Shown here: positions 56,784 through 64,000 of the stretch, piece by piece
Numbering within the stretch: position 1 is the stretch's first letter
How the letters are laid out: every line of letters starts with the position of its first letter
Assembly: GCF_900117445.1 (NCBI RefSeq)
Contig: NZ_FPEJ01000001.1
Coordinates: forward strand, 672,501 to 736,500
Reading direction: 5' to 3'
DNA from: Hyphomicrobium sp. NDB2Meth4
Lineage (GTDB): Bacteria; Pseudomonadota; Alphaproteobacteria; Rhizobiales; Hyphomicrobiaceae
Length of the DNA stretch: 64,000 nucleotides
The notes under the pieces: generated by a model
The model's input: only the letters and a program-made list of their open reading frames with translations
Told to the model about the DNA's origin: nothing
Databases searched by the model: none
Translations under genes and position numbers: made by a program

Positions 56784-56883
56784 CACTTTTCCACAGCGCA
56801 TCTGGATATCATGTGGACATTGCGGGCCCCTGTTGTGCGCTAGTCATAGCCCACGGGGTCGAATCGCATGAGTTTGCGAGCAC

Positions 56884-57468
56884 TTGCTGGTGCCCGGCAT
56901 CGCTTCATCGAATGTGGACCAGCTGGTGACAAGTTCGCGAACGCGAACGCCACGCGAGAGGATGCGCTTGGAGCTCTTCGCCGGACACTTGGCCGTGTTG
57001 CCGCTCTTTCGCGGACTGACACCGCTGCAGCTCGCGGGCATTGCCCGTCATGCTGAGCGTGTCTCCTACACGCCGGGCGCTACGATCACCGAAGAGAACG
57101 CAACGGCTGATGCGGCGATTGTGATCATCGGCGGCAACGCTGTGCGCGTCAGCGGACCTGAGCTGGCCCAGCGGTCGGAGCCCATTCCGCCCGGATCCCT
57201 GTTGGGGGAGGCCGCAATGCTCGTCGAGACTACTTTTGGTTCGACCGTTGTCGCCCGCACCAAGGTCCGAGCAGTCCACCTCACCCGGGATGCCATGCAT
57301 CAGCAAATGCTGGAGGATCCCGACTTGGCCGGGCGCATAGCCCAGAACCTCGCCAAGCGGCTAAGCAACGTGGCTGAGATATTGAAGCGGGCCGATGCCC
57401 ATCTCTCGGGCGCAAAGCCTCAGGCGACCCGCGCGTCGGCGCGGCTGCCGCTCCAGGCCGCCAGGTAA
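56884..57468 (+). CDS. cyclic-nucleotide-binding-domain protein without DNA-binding domain
   Basis: The protein of up to 194 residues has one cNMP-binding domain: PLFRGLTPLQLAGIARHAER (residues about 40-59), YTPGATITEENATADAAIVI, and the phosphate-binding-cassette region GSLLGEAAMLVETTF. No Crp-type helix-turn-helix follows, so it is not a DNA-binding CRP. The start is unclear: TTG 56884, GTG 56914 and ATG 56962 (MRLELFAGHL, directly preceded by GAGAGG) are all in frame, and the last gives a clean domain start. Its partner protein is unknown. The region behind it holds the candidate sRNA. Confidence 0.75.
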   Translation: MLVPGIASSNVDQLVTSSRTRTPRERMRLELFAGHLAVLPLFRGLTPLQLAGIARHAERVSYTPGATITEENATADAAIVIIGGNAVRVSGPELAQRSEPIPPGSLLGEAAMLVETTFGSTVVARTKVRAVHLTRDAMHQQMLEDPDLAGRIAQNLAKRLSNVAEILKRADAHLSGAKPQATRASARLPLQAAR

Positions 57469-57490
57469 GGGGCGGCTGAACAATTTGGGA

Positions 57491-57529
57491 AAGAAAAAAC
57501 GCCCAACCCCGGGGGGAGGGGTTGGGCGT
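57491..57529 (-). terminator. strong intrinsic terminator on the minus strand
   Basis: ACGCCCAACCCC (57499-57510) pairs perfectly with GGGGTTGGGCGT (57518-57529). On the minus strand a T-rich tract follows. It lies about 240 nt behind lolA, too far to be a simple lolA terminator, so it may end a separate short RNA. Confidence 0.88.
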
Positions 57530-57680
57530 CGAGAGCGCTTTCGCGCGCGGTGCCGGGAGGGAAGCCGGCACCTCAGACGATGTCTTTCGGCTAGACGGGG
57601 GGCACTACCGATACAGGGTGACATCGCCTGACTGCATTGAGTTAAGCGCAAAGGGCTGAAGTTCAATAGAGCCGGGGGGC
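57491..57680 (-). ncRNA. candidate small RNA with C-rich hairpin loops
   Basis: No gene is present between 57469 and 57766. On the minus strand the region folds into a GGTGCCGG / CCGGCACC hairpin (57549-57572) with loop CTTCCCTC, and then the terminator hairpin with loop TCCCCCC. C-rich loops that can pair with ribosome sites are known from several alphaproteobacterial sRNAs. The 5' end is a guess and no promoter was fixed. It could instead be a long lolA 3' UTR. Confidence 0.4.
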
Positions 57681-57766
57681 GCCGATCACAAAAATGTTAC
57701 CAGCACCGCCTGGGTTTTCCCCAGCCTCCTGTTGCCCAGAGCCCGAACAGCCACAGTGGGCGGTGT

Positions 57767-58519
57767 TCAGGGCATGGTCATGGGGCGGCCCAGGGACTGA
57801 ATCTTGAACAAGGCAGCATCCAGCTCGGCGCTCTTGGTGAGGTCGGAGACCTGTACCCGGGTATCGAGCCCCTGAGCATCCTTGGTAACCCACTCCTTAA
57901 GTTCCAGGGCGGGCTTGGTGGAAAGGAATAGCTTGATCTGACCGAGAGTATTGGGGTCCTTGTCGACCAGCCCGACCACGAGCAGGTCGTCGGACTGCTG
58001 CACCTCCATGATCCGCGCGTCACGTACGAGATCGACGTCCTTGCGCAGGAGCAGGCGGAACGGAGTGTCGTCGAGAGCGACCCGGTCCTCGTTGTTGAGG
58101 TCGTAATCCTGGATAGCGAGGTAATGCCCGTCCGAGACGACGACTTGTCGCGATGGCCGCGCATAGTCGAAGCGGAAGCGGCCCGGACGCATCAGATAGA
58201 ACTTGCCGCGCATGCGCTTGTTGTCGGCACCCGTCTGCACGAAGTTGCCCTGCAAGGTGTCGATTTTGCTGAAGTAGTCCGACACCTTATGGACGAGGTC
58301 GGCTTGCTGCGGATTGAGATTGAGCCCCTCTCCAGCCTTCGCGGGCGCGACTTCCGCGCTCCATGCGGAGCTTGAACCTGGGGACGGCGGTGGGCTTGCA
58401 GGTGCCGGGGCAGGTACATTGAGCGGCTTGGAAGAGTCCTCGCCCGCAGCGCTCGCCGGCCCTGCCAGCAAGCACATGGATGCCATCGCCGCGATTGCGA
58501 TTGCTCTCAACTCGTGCAT
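57767..58519 (-). CDS. lolA: outer-membrane lipoprotein carrier LolA
   Basis: LolA ferries lipoproteins across the periplasm to the outer membrane. The 250-residue product from ATG 58519 has a signal peptide (MHELRAIAIAAMASMCLLAG, ending ASA), a Pro/Ala/Ser-rich linker of about 40 residues, and then the LolA half-barrel with LQGNFVQTGADNKRMRGKFY, RPGRFRFDYARPSRQVVVSDG and DDTPFRLLL. An in-frame start 28 codons upstream would hide the signal peptide. It lies behind ftsK on the minus strand, the usual order. Confidence 0.93.
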   Translation of the reverse strand: MHELRAIAIAAMASMCLLAGPASAAGEDSSKPLNVPAPAPASPPPSPGSSSAWSAEVAPAKAGEGLNLNPQQADLVHKVSDYFSKIDTLQGNFVQTGADNKRMRGKFYLMRPGRFRFDYARPSRQVVVSDGHYLAIQDYDLNNEDRVALDDTPFRLLLRKDVDLVRDARIMEVQQSDDLLVVGLVDKDPNTLGQIKLFLSTKPALELKEWVTKDAQGLDTRVQVSDLTKSAELDAALFKIQSLGRPMTMP

Positions 58520-58655
58520 GGACCCCCGACGTCTCCCGAATCGTCCCGAACTCAGCTTTGATAGGATATCCGCGAGCGCGCGAAAACTCCCGCCAGCGCT
58601 CATCGCCGAACATTGCGTCTAGATGTAGGCGTATCGAGCATCCGCGGAGGATATA

Positions 58656-61226
58656 CTAGCCCGCTGCGGCCGCCCGGACACCCTCTCTGCCGGCCGCCAG
58701 GATCTCGCGCTTACCGGTGCTCCCTGCTGCGCTGATCAGGCCTTCCTGCTCCATGCGCTCGATCAGATCGGCAGCACGGTTGTACCCGATCGACAGGCGC
58801 CGCTGGATGTAGCTCGTCGACGCCTTGCGATCACGCAGCACGATGGCGACCGCCATGTCGTAGAGGTCGTCCTCGCTCGTGGCACGCGCGTCCGCACCCG
58901 GACCGTCCGATGCGGGCGGCGTATCGGTTATTCCGTCGATGTATTCCGGGACCCCCTGCTTGCGCAGTGCCTCCGCGATCCGTTCGACTTCCTCGTCGGA
59001 AACGAACGGGCCATGCGCACGGATGATCTGCCCCATGCCCAGCGAATAGAGCATGTCGCCCTGACCCAACAATTGCTCGGCGCCCTGCTCGTTGAGGATC
59101 GTCCGGCTGTCGATCTTCGAGGCGACCTTGAAGCTGATGCGCGCCGGGAAGTTCGCCTTGATGGTGCCGGTGACGATATCGACCGACGGCCGCTGCGTCG
59201 CCATGATGAGGTGGATACCGGCAGCGCGCGCCATCTGCGCCAGGCGCTGCACGGCGGCCTCGATCTCCTTGCCGGCGACGATCATCAGGTCAGCGAACTC
59301 ATCGACCACCACGACGATGTACGGCATCGTCTCGGCAGGCATTTCCTGCTCGGCGTAGACGGCAGCGCCCGTTGCCTCGTCGAAGCCCGTTTGCACCGTG
59401 CGCGTCAGCTGCTCGCCGCGGCTCTGCGCTTTCTTCACGCGGCCGTTGAACGCCTCGATGTTGCGAACCGACAGCGCCGCCATGCGCTTGTAGCGCTCTT
59501 CCATCTCGCCAACGACCCAGTTGAGGGCCGCGACGGCCTTGTGAGGATCGGTCACGACAGGCGTCAGAAGGTGCGGAATGCCGTTGTAAACCGACAGCTC
59601 CAGCATCTTCGGATCGATCATCAAAAGCCGGCAGTCTTCAGGTGAGCGCCGATAGAGCAGCGACAGGATCATCGCGTTGATGCCCACCGACTTGCCAGAG
59701 CCGGTGGTGCCGGCAACGAGCAGATGCGGCATGCGCGCAAGGTCGGCCACGATCGGCTCGCCGCCGATCGACTTGCCGAGCGCCATCGGCAGCGCCGCGT
59801 CGGATGCGGTGAATGCGTTGGCTTCGAAAATGTCGCGAAGATACACGGTCTCGCGCCGCACGTTGGGCAGCTCGATCCCGATCACGTTGCGGCCCGGCAC
59901 GATGGCGGCGCGCGCCGACGTCACGCTCAGCGAGCGCGCAATGTCTTCGGCAAGCGCTACGACGCGTGAGGATTTGGTGCCGCGCGCAGGCTCCAGTTCG
60001 AACAGAGTGACGACCGGACCCGGGCGGATCTCGCGCACCTCACCCTTGATGGAGAAGTCGGCCAGAACCTCTTCGAGCAGCCGCGCGGTGCCGCGCAGCA
60101 CCGACTGAGTGAACGTCGGGGTATTCTTCGAGGCCGGCCGGCGCAGCAGGTTCATCGAAGGCGCGCGATAAGCGGGCGCCACGCGTGTCTGGGCAATGCC
60201 GCCAAGCATATTGGAGCGCTTCGCCTTGCCGCCGCGCTTCGCAGTTTCTGGCGCAACCTCGACGATCTGCGGCTCGCCATCGGCTGAGCGCTTGGCGTTG
60301 GCCGGAGCAAAGCGGCGGGCTATGGCGCGGCTCTCTGCATCAGTGCTGTCGTCGAATTCTGCGTCGCGTCCCGCGGGGATGTCATCGCCAGCGCGGCGTG
60401 CGACCACGGCCTCGGCGAACGCAGCTTGCACATTTTGCGGCCGCTCGAACGTGGCCGGCCCCGGAAGGAACGGCTCGCGGCGCGGCGCACTGCGTTTAGG
60501 CTCGCTTGGAACGGTGTAGCGAATGGGTTCGGTGACGCTGTCGGCCGGCTCGAAAGTGACCTGCGCTTTGGCGAAATATTCGCCCATCCATTCGGGGATC
60601 AGTGGACCGCGGCGGCGCGACAGCCGCCGGCTGCGCTCCACGAGCCGCATGATGTCGTCGCGCTCGAGGCCGAGGCTGTAGCCCAGCATGCCGAAGCCGC
60701 ACAGGAAGTAGGCGAGGCCGGCGAGAGGCAGCATGCTTTCAGCGCCCACGGCGTCGAACAGGGTTGCCGTCAGTCTCTGCACCCAGTCGCCGACGATGCC
60801 GCCGAAGCTATGGCCGAACGGCCAGCCGGCCGACAACGGCAGCGCGGCGAACCCGCCCGCGAGCAGCAAGACCGCCAGAGGGAAGAGGCTCGTCTTCTTG
60901 CGGTTAGCGGAGAGGCGCTCGGCGAGCATCAGCTCCAGCCCCCAGAACATGGGAGCGAGCAGAACGAACACGCCCGCAAAACCTAATGTGTTGAGAAGCA
61001 CGTCGGCAAAGATCGCGCCGGCCGAGCCGAGCGCGTTGGTTGCCGCTCCATCAGCAGCGTGCGTCAGGCTGGGATCCGCTTGCGACCAGGTGAGCAGGCT
61101 GGCCCAGGCCGCACCTACTGACACCAGGAGCGCGAGCCCACCGGCACGGATTGACAATCCAATCAGCCTGTCTTCGACAGTAGCCGGAAGCAGGCGTCTC
61201 GGGTCGCTTGACTCGAGGGGACGCAT
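58656..61226 (-). CDS. ftsK: DNA translocase FtsK
   Basis: FtsK is a septal ATPase that pumps chromosome ends toward dif and helps division. The 856-residue protein has four membrane spans in the first about 180 residues, a variable linker, then the motor with Walker A GTTGSGKSVG and Walker B region PYIVVVVDEFADLM, the LIMATQRPSVDIVTG block, and a C-terminal gamma winged-helix domain (STSYIQRRLSIGYNRAADLI) that in this family reads KOPS sequences. Length is normal for alphaproteobacteria. The aminotransferase gene precedes it and lolA follows. Confidence 0.96.
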   Translation of the reverse strand: MRPLESSDPRRLLPATVEDRLIGLSIRAGGLALLVSVGAAWASLLTWSQADPSLTHAADGAATNALGSAGAIFADVLLNTLGFAGVFVLLAPMFWGLELMLAERLSANRKKTSLFPLAVLLLAGGFAALPLSAGWPFGHSFGGIVGDWVQRLTATLFDAVGAESMLPLAGLAYFLCGFGMLGYSLGLERDDIMRLVERSRRLSRRRGPLIPEWMGEYFAKAQVTFEPADSVTEPIRYTVPSEPKRSAPRREPFLPGPATFERPQNVQAAFAEAVVARRAGDDIPAGRDAEFDDSTDAESRAIARRFAPANAKRSADGEPQIVEVAPETAKRGGKAKRSNMLGGIAQTRVAPAYRAPSMNLLRRPASKNTPTFTQSVLRGTARLLEEVLADFSIKGEVREIRPGPVVTLFELEPARGTKSSRVVALAEDIARSLSVTSARAAIVPGRNVIGIELPNVRRETVYLRDIFEANAFTASDAALPMALGKSIGGEPIVADLARMPHLLVAGTTGSGKSVGINAMILSLLYRRSPEDCRLLMIDPKMLELSVYNGIPHLLTPVVTDPHKAVAALNWVVGEMEERYKRMAALSVRNIEAFNGRVKKAQSRGEQLTRTVQTGFDEATGAAVYAEQEMPAETMPYIVVVVDEFADLMIVAGKEIEAAVQRLAQMARAAGIHLIMATQRPSVDIVTGTIKANFPARISFKVASKIDSRTILNEQGAEQLLGQGDMLYSLGMGQIIRAHGPFVSDEEVERIAEALRKQGVPEYIDGITDTPPASDGPGADARATSEDDLYDMAVAIVLRDRKASTSYIQRRLSIGYNRAADLIERMEQEGLISAAGSTGKREILAAGREGVRAAAAG

Positions 61227-61243
61227 TTCGAACGTACTCTACG

Positions 61244-62461
61244 CTACGCAAGTACTACTACTAATCGTTCGAGTGCCTCACCGACGGTCACCGCATCGCG
61301 GACCAGTGCCAGGCGCACATAGTCTGCTCCTGGATTGATCCCATTGCGCCCGGCTTGCGCCAGGTAGGCACCAGGGATCACCTTGACACCTGCGTCTTGC
61401 CATAAGGTTACTGTTGCCTGAGCAGAACCGCCAAACTTGCTGACATCCAACCACAAAAAGAAACCACCTGCGGGCCGCTGGTAACCGTACTTGCCCGCCA
61501 GAATGCGGTCGGCGACGTCGTATTTTGCCCGGTACGCCGCCCGGTTTGCCTCAACGTGGGCCTCGTCTGACCACACGGCGGCGGACACGAACTGCGTCGG
61601 TCCAGGCACCTGTGGCGCCACCATGTTGCGCAGCTCCGCAAAGATTTCGATGAACTCCCTGTCGCCCGCGCAAAACCCCGACCGCAGCCCTGGCAGGTTC
61701 GAGCGCTTCGAAAGCGAATTGAAGACGACAAGATTGTCGAACCGCTGCGGTGTCGCCGCCGCGACTTCCAGTCCTCCGGGCGGAGGCACATCCGAGTAGA
61801 TCTCGGAATAGCACTCGTCGAAGAACAAGATGAAATCGTACGCGCGCGCCAGATCGAGCGCCCGCCGTATGTATTCGCGGCTCGCGACCGCACCTTGCGG
61901 GTTCGCCGGCGAGCAGAGATAGAAGGCCACCGTGCGCTCCAGCAGCGCCTTGTCGTGCTCCAGCTCATCCAGGTCCGGCAGGAATCCGCTTTCCGCGGTG
62001 GCATTGAGGAACACCGGCTCCGCATCGACCGCAAGGGCGCCGCCCACGTATGCGCTGTAATAGGGATTGCACATCAGAACGGCCTGCCGTCCGCTGACGT
62101 TCTTGCGCCCCGCCGCCGATAGCGCGGCAAGGAAAAGCCCTTCTCGTGAGCCATTTATCGGCAGAATCTCGCTGTCGGCGTCCGGCGCCGCGGCGGCACC
62201 GTAACGTCGCTCCGACCATTTCGAGATGGCCTCGCGCAGAGCCTGCGTGCCCCGAATCGGTGGATACTGCCCGTAGCTCGCCACGGCCTCGGCCAGCTTG
62301 CTCGCCACGAACGCCGGCATCGGCTCGCGCGGCTCCCCGATTGTCAGATCGATCGGCACTTGATGCCCGGCTGGAGACGAACCCAGCAGCTTCCGCAATT
62401 GCGTGAAAGGCGAAAGCACAGCGCCGTTGGCAAGCGCTGCCAGTCCGGAGGGCGTGGCCAT
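61244..62461 (-). CDS. class I/II PLP-dependent aminotransferase, DapC-like
   Basis: The 405-residue protein is a fold-type I aminotransferase with IDLTIGEPREPMPAFV, the YPPIRGTQALREAI block, LCSPANPQGAV, the DECYSEIY strand holding the PLP-binding Asp-Tyr pair, and the PLP lysine in FNSLSKRSNLPGLRSGF. The SLSKRSNLPGLRSGF form is typical of the succinyldiaminopimelate aminotransferase (DapC) group, but substrate assignment is inferred. It sits upstream of ftsK with a 17-nt gap. Confidence 0.88.
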   Translation of the reverse strand: MATPSGLAALANGAVLSPFTQLRKLLGSSPAGHQVPIDLTIGEPREPMPAFVASKLAEAVASYGQYPPIRGTQALREAISKWSERRYGAAAAPDADSEILPINGSREGLFLAALSAAGRKNVSGRQAVLMCNPYYSAYVGGALAVDAEPVFLNATAESGFLPDLDELEHDKALLERTVAFYLCSPANPQGAVASREYIRRALDLARAYDFILFFDECYSEIYSDVPPPGGLEVAAATPQRFDNLVVFNSLSKRSNLPGLRSGFCAGDREFIEIFAELRNMVAPQVPGPTQFVSAAVWSDEAHVEANRAAYRAKYDVADRILAGKYGYQRPAGGFFLWLDVSKFGGSAQATVTLWQDAGVKVIPGAYLAQAGRNGINPGADYVRLALVRDAVTVGEALERLVVVLA

Positions 62462-62620
62462 GGTCGAACCCTGAGTGCCGACGGCAGCCGCTGTCGGCTG
62501 CTGCTGTCGCTGCCAATAGCGGCCGCGCGAGCCAGCGTCTACAGCGACTACGCTCAGGCAGTCAGAGAATTACGATCGGTGATGCCGCCGGGACTGCGGG
62601 CGCGCGAGCGCTCTTGTCGA

Positions 62621-62755
62621 TCAGCCGCGCGCCAGGAGATGCTCTGCCGTAACGACATGCACGCTGCTTCCGAGGCGGAGCGAACCGGTGCAGCCAGACA
62701 GTTGAACGGCTAGGAGGGCGAGGAGGGTCGCCAGAAGAACTCGGTACATACGCAT
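62621..62755 (-). CDS. 44-residue lipoprotein
   Basis: Reading the minus strand from the ATG at 62755 gives a short peptide: MRMYRVLLATLLALLAVQLS followed by GCTGSLRLGSSVHVVTAEHL and LLARG-type ending, then TGA at 62621. The hydrophobic stretch and lipobox LSGC (Cys at about residue 22) mark a lipoprotein whose mature form would be only about 23 residues. Met3 (ATG 62749) has GGAG six nucleotides upstream and is the likelier start. It resembles very small lipoproteins such as LptM or entericidins in layout only. It lies upstream of the aminotransferase gene on the same strand. Confidence 0.65.
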   Translation of the reverse strand: MRMYRVLLATLLALLAVQLSGCTGSLRLGSSVHVVTAEHLLARG

Positions 62756-62925
62756 CTCCGAGGGTCCAGATTGGATCGCCATTGGCGCTGAACCGGAGGG
62801 TGAATAATTTAGGTTAAAAATTCGTAGACAAATGGCCGGCTGCGCACCGTTCCGTTGGTTATACGAGAAAAATCCCCGCGCCTCTCCAACGGGCTAGCTT
62901 GGCCTCGTACCCGGAGCGCGACACC

Positions 62926-63357
62926 TTGCCCATCGCCGAATACGCCCGCTGTATCCTCTCGATCGCCGAGACTGTGCACTGCTGGCTTGCGGCCCTTAGC
63001 GCCCTCGACGGCGCCCGCCGGGCGCGGGTTGCGGCCTACGCCGAGAAGATCGCCGCCACCCTTGATCGCGCCAGCGTGGCCCTGAGGCAGCTCGAGGCAG
63101 CCCCGCGCGACCGGTCGGCGCGTGAGCGGGCCGTGCGCGAACTCGGGCGTATCAGCGGCTACATCGAAACAATGGTCGAGGTTCTCGAGCATCACCTTGA
63201 CGGGCGCAAGCTCGCAGGAGTTAAAAGGCGCCTAGAGTTGCTTCGGCCAGGGGAGCTGACGAAAACCGTCGTCGCGGGCCGCAAGCCTACCCATATCGAC
63301 CGCTTGGCCTCGGCCGAGGGCTATTTCCAGGCTCTCGCAGACGGGCTCAGAATGTAA
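62926..63357 (+). CDS. hypothetical helical protein upstream of leuD
   Basis: I do not recognise this protein of about 143 residues. It is almost all amphipathic helix, rich in Ala, Arg, Leu and Glu (RVAAYAEKIAATLDRASVAL, then RQLEAAPRDRSARERAVREL), with no signal peptide or membrane span. The start is uncertain: TTG 62926 has GGAG about 10 nt upstream, and another TTG at 62899 is in frame; no good ATG exists. It is followed after 20 nt by leuD, so it is probably co-transcribed, but no tie to leucine synthesis is evident. Confidence 0.6.
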   Translation: MPIAEYARCILSIAETVHCWLAALSALDGARRARVAAYAEKIAATLDRASVALRQLEAAPRDRSARERAVRELGRISGYIETMVEVLEHHLDGRKLAGVKRRLELLRPGELTKTVVAGRKPTHIDRLASAEGYFQALADGLRM

Positions 63358-63377
63358 GGCGCTGAAAGAAAGCCAGC

Positions 63378-63983
63378 ATGGACAAGTTCACGACCTTGAC
63401 CGGTGTCGCCGCCCCGCTGCCGCTGCGCAACATCGACACCGACATGATCATCCCCAAGCAGTTCCTGAAGACCATCAAGCGCACCGGGCTCGGCAAGAGC
63501 CTGTTCTACGAGATGCGCTATGACCAGGAAGGCAAGGAGATCCCCGAGTTCGTCCTCAATCAGCCGGCCTATCGCCAGGCGACGCTCCTCGTCACCGGCG
63601 AGAACTTCGGCTGCGGCTCCTCGCGCGAGCATGCACCCTGGTCGCTGCTCGACTTCGGCATCCGCTGCATCATCGCGCCGGACTTCGCTGACATCTTCTA
63701 TAACAACTGCTTCCAGAACGGCATTCTGCCCATCAAGCTGCCGCAGTCCGAAGTCGACAAGCTGATGGACGATGCGAGCCGCGGCGCCAACGCCACCCTC
63801 ACCGTCGATCTGGAAAAGCAGGAGATCCGTGGCCCCGATGGCGGCGTCATCAAGTTCGACATCGATCCGTTCCGCAAGCACTGCCTGCTCAACGGCCTCG
63901 ACGCCATCGGCTTGACGCTCGAGAAGAAGCAGGCGATCGAGAAGTTCGAGACGTCGGCCTCTGAATCGCGGCCCTGGCTGTAA
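63378..63983 (+). CDS. leuD: 3-isopropylmalate dehydratase small subunit LeuD
   Basis: LeuD is the small subunit that completes the isopropylmalate isomerase with LeuC. The 201-residue protein contains [18 protein letters not shown], the family's [17 protein letters not shown] substrate loop and [17 protein letters not shown]. Length is standard. A GAAAGAAAG tract precedes ATG 63378. leuC lies 40 kb to the left and on the opposite strand, so the two subunits are made from separate loci in this genome. Confidence 0.96.
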   Translation: MDKFTTLTGVAAPLPLRNIDTDMIIPKQFLKTIKRTGLGKSLFYEMRYDQEGKEIPEFVLNQPAYRQATLLVTGENFGCGSSREHAPWSLLDFGIRCIIAPDFADIFYNNCFQNGILPIKLPQSEVDKLMDDASRGANATLTVDLEKQEIRGPDGGVIKFDIDPFRKHCLLNGLDAIGLTLEKKQAIEKFETSASESRPWL

Positions 63984-64000
63984 CAGCCGCTCCCGCCCTC

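Noticed and set aside
56787-56795. TTTTCCACA as a DnaA box
   Set aside because: It is a single site one base off the consensus, with no AT-rich stretch or further boxes nearby.
57549-57572. Hairpin considered as the SRP 4.5S RNA tip
   Set aside because: The conserved GGAAGCAGC-type tetraloop region is absent.

Overview
The window looks like chromosomal DNA from an alphaproteobacterium, most likely of the order Hyphomicrobiales and close to Hyphomicrobium. This is inferred from high G+C content, gene order (mnmE-mnmG-rsmG-parA-parB, hisE-coaA, ftsK-lolA, ffh-rpsP-rimM, ftsY-mtaB-dapF), a CenR-like regulator, a phasin and protein sequence style. No phage, transposase or CRISPR array was seen, and no tRNA or rRNA gene was recognised by eye. 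Nearly all of it is dense housekeeping sequence.

Layout. 1-7.9 kb: the 5' part of a DUF255 thioredoxin-fold gene, then mnmE, a gene-free array of six parS-like ParB sites, mnmG, rsmG (with a seventh parS inside the gene), parA, parB, hisE and coaA. This is the chromosome-partitioning centre and is probably close to the replication origin. 8-16 kb: a hypothetical gene, a PfkB/adenosine kinase, leuS-lptE-holA on the minus strand, a YggS-type PLP protein and a LURP-one-like protein. 16-18.4 kb: a hipBA toxin-antitoxin operon behind five palindromic operators spaced 50 bp apart, and a SemiSWEET transporter. 18.4-26.7 kb: two metalloprotease-like genes, a methyltransferase, two LysR regulators, a DUF1127 protein, leuC, an exported SMP-30-like propeller and trxB.

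26.9-37.5 kb: a membrane protein, an MHS-type MFS transporter, typA/bipA, a PepSY-like secreted protein, a PIF1/RecD-type helicase, a phasin, a GNAT acetyltransferase, dapB, gpmA and a DUF4337 protein. 37.6-45.6 kb: leuB, asd, a MarR regulator, two tandem YciB/IspZ membrane proteins, ftsY, mtaB and dapF. 45.6-53.3 kb: a sugar dehydrogenase, a zinc-ribbon mini-protein, ffh, rpsP, a GrlR-like small protein, rimM (without the usual trmD-rplS), a DHFR-like protein, a UbiH-type hydroxylase and tesB. 53.3-64 kb: glnK-amtB behind a sigma-54/NtrC-type promoter, an L,D-transpeptidase divergent from the CenR-like regulator, a cNMP-binding protein, a candidate sRNA, lolA, ftsK, an aminotransferase, a 44-residue lipoprotein missed by length-limited ORF calling, and leuD.

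How the genes work together: ParA/ParB/parS and FtsK serve chromosome segregation. Ffh and FtsY form the SRP targeting pair. LptE, LolA, the L,D-transpeptidase and CenR serve the envelope. dapB, dapF, asd and a DapC-like aminotransferase belong to lysine/diaminopimelate synthesis. leuB, leuC and leuD belong to leucine synthesis but lie far apart. The most unusual features are regulatory DNA: the parS array in which each same-facing site carries a TTAACC element exactly 5 nt away, and the 50-bp-periodic HipB operator array.
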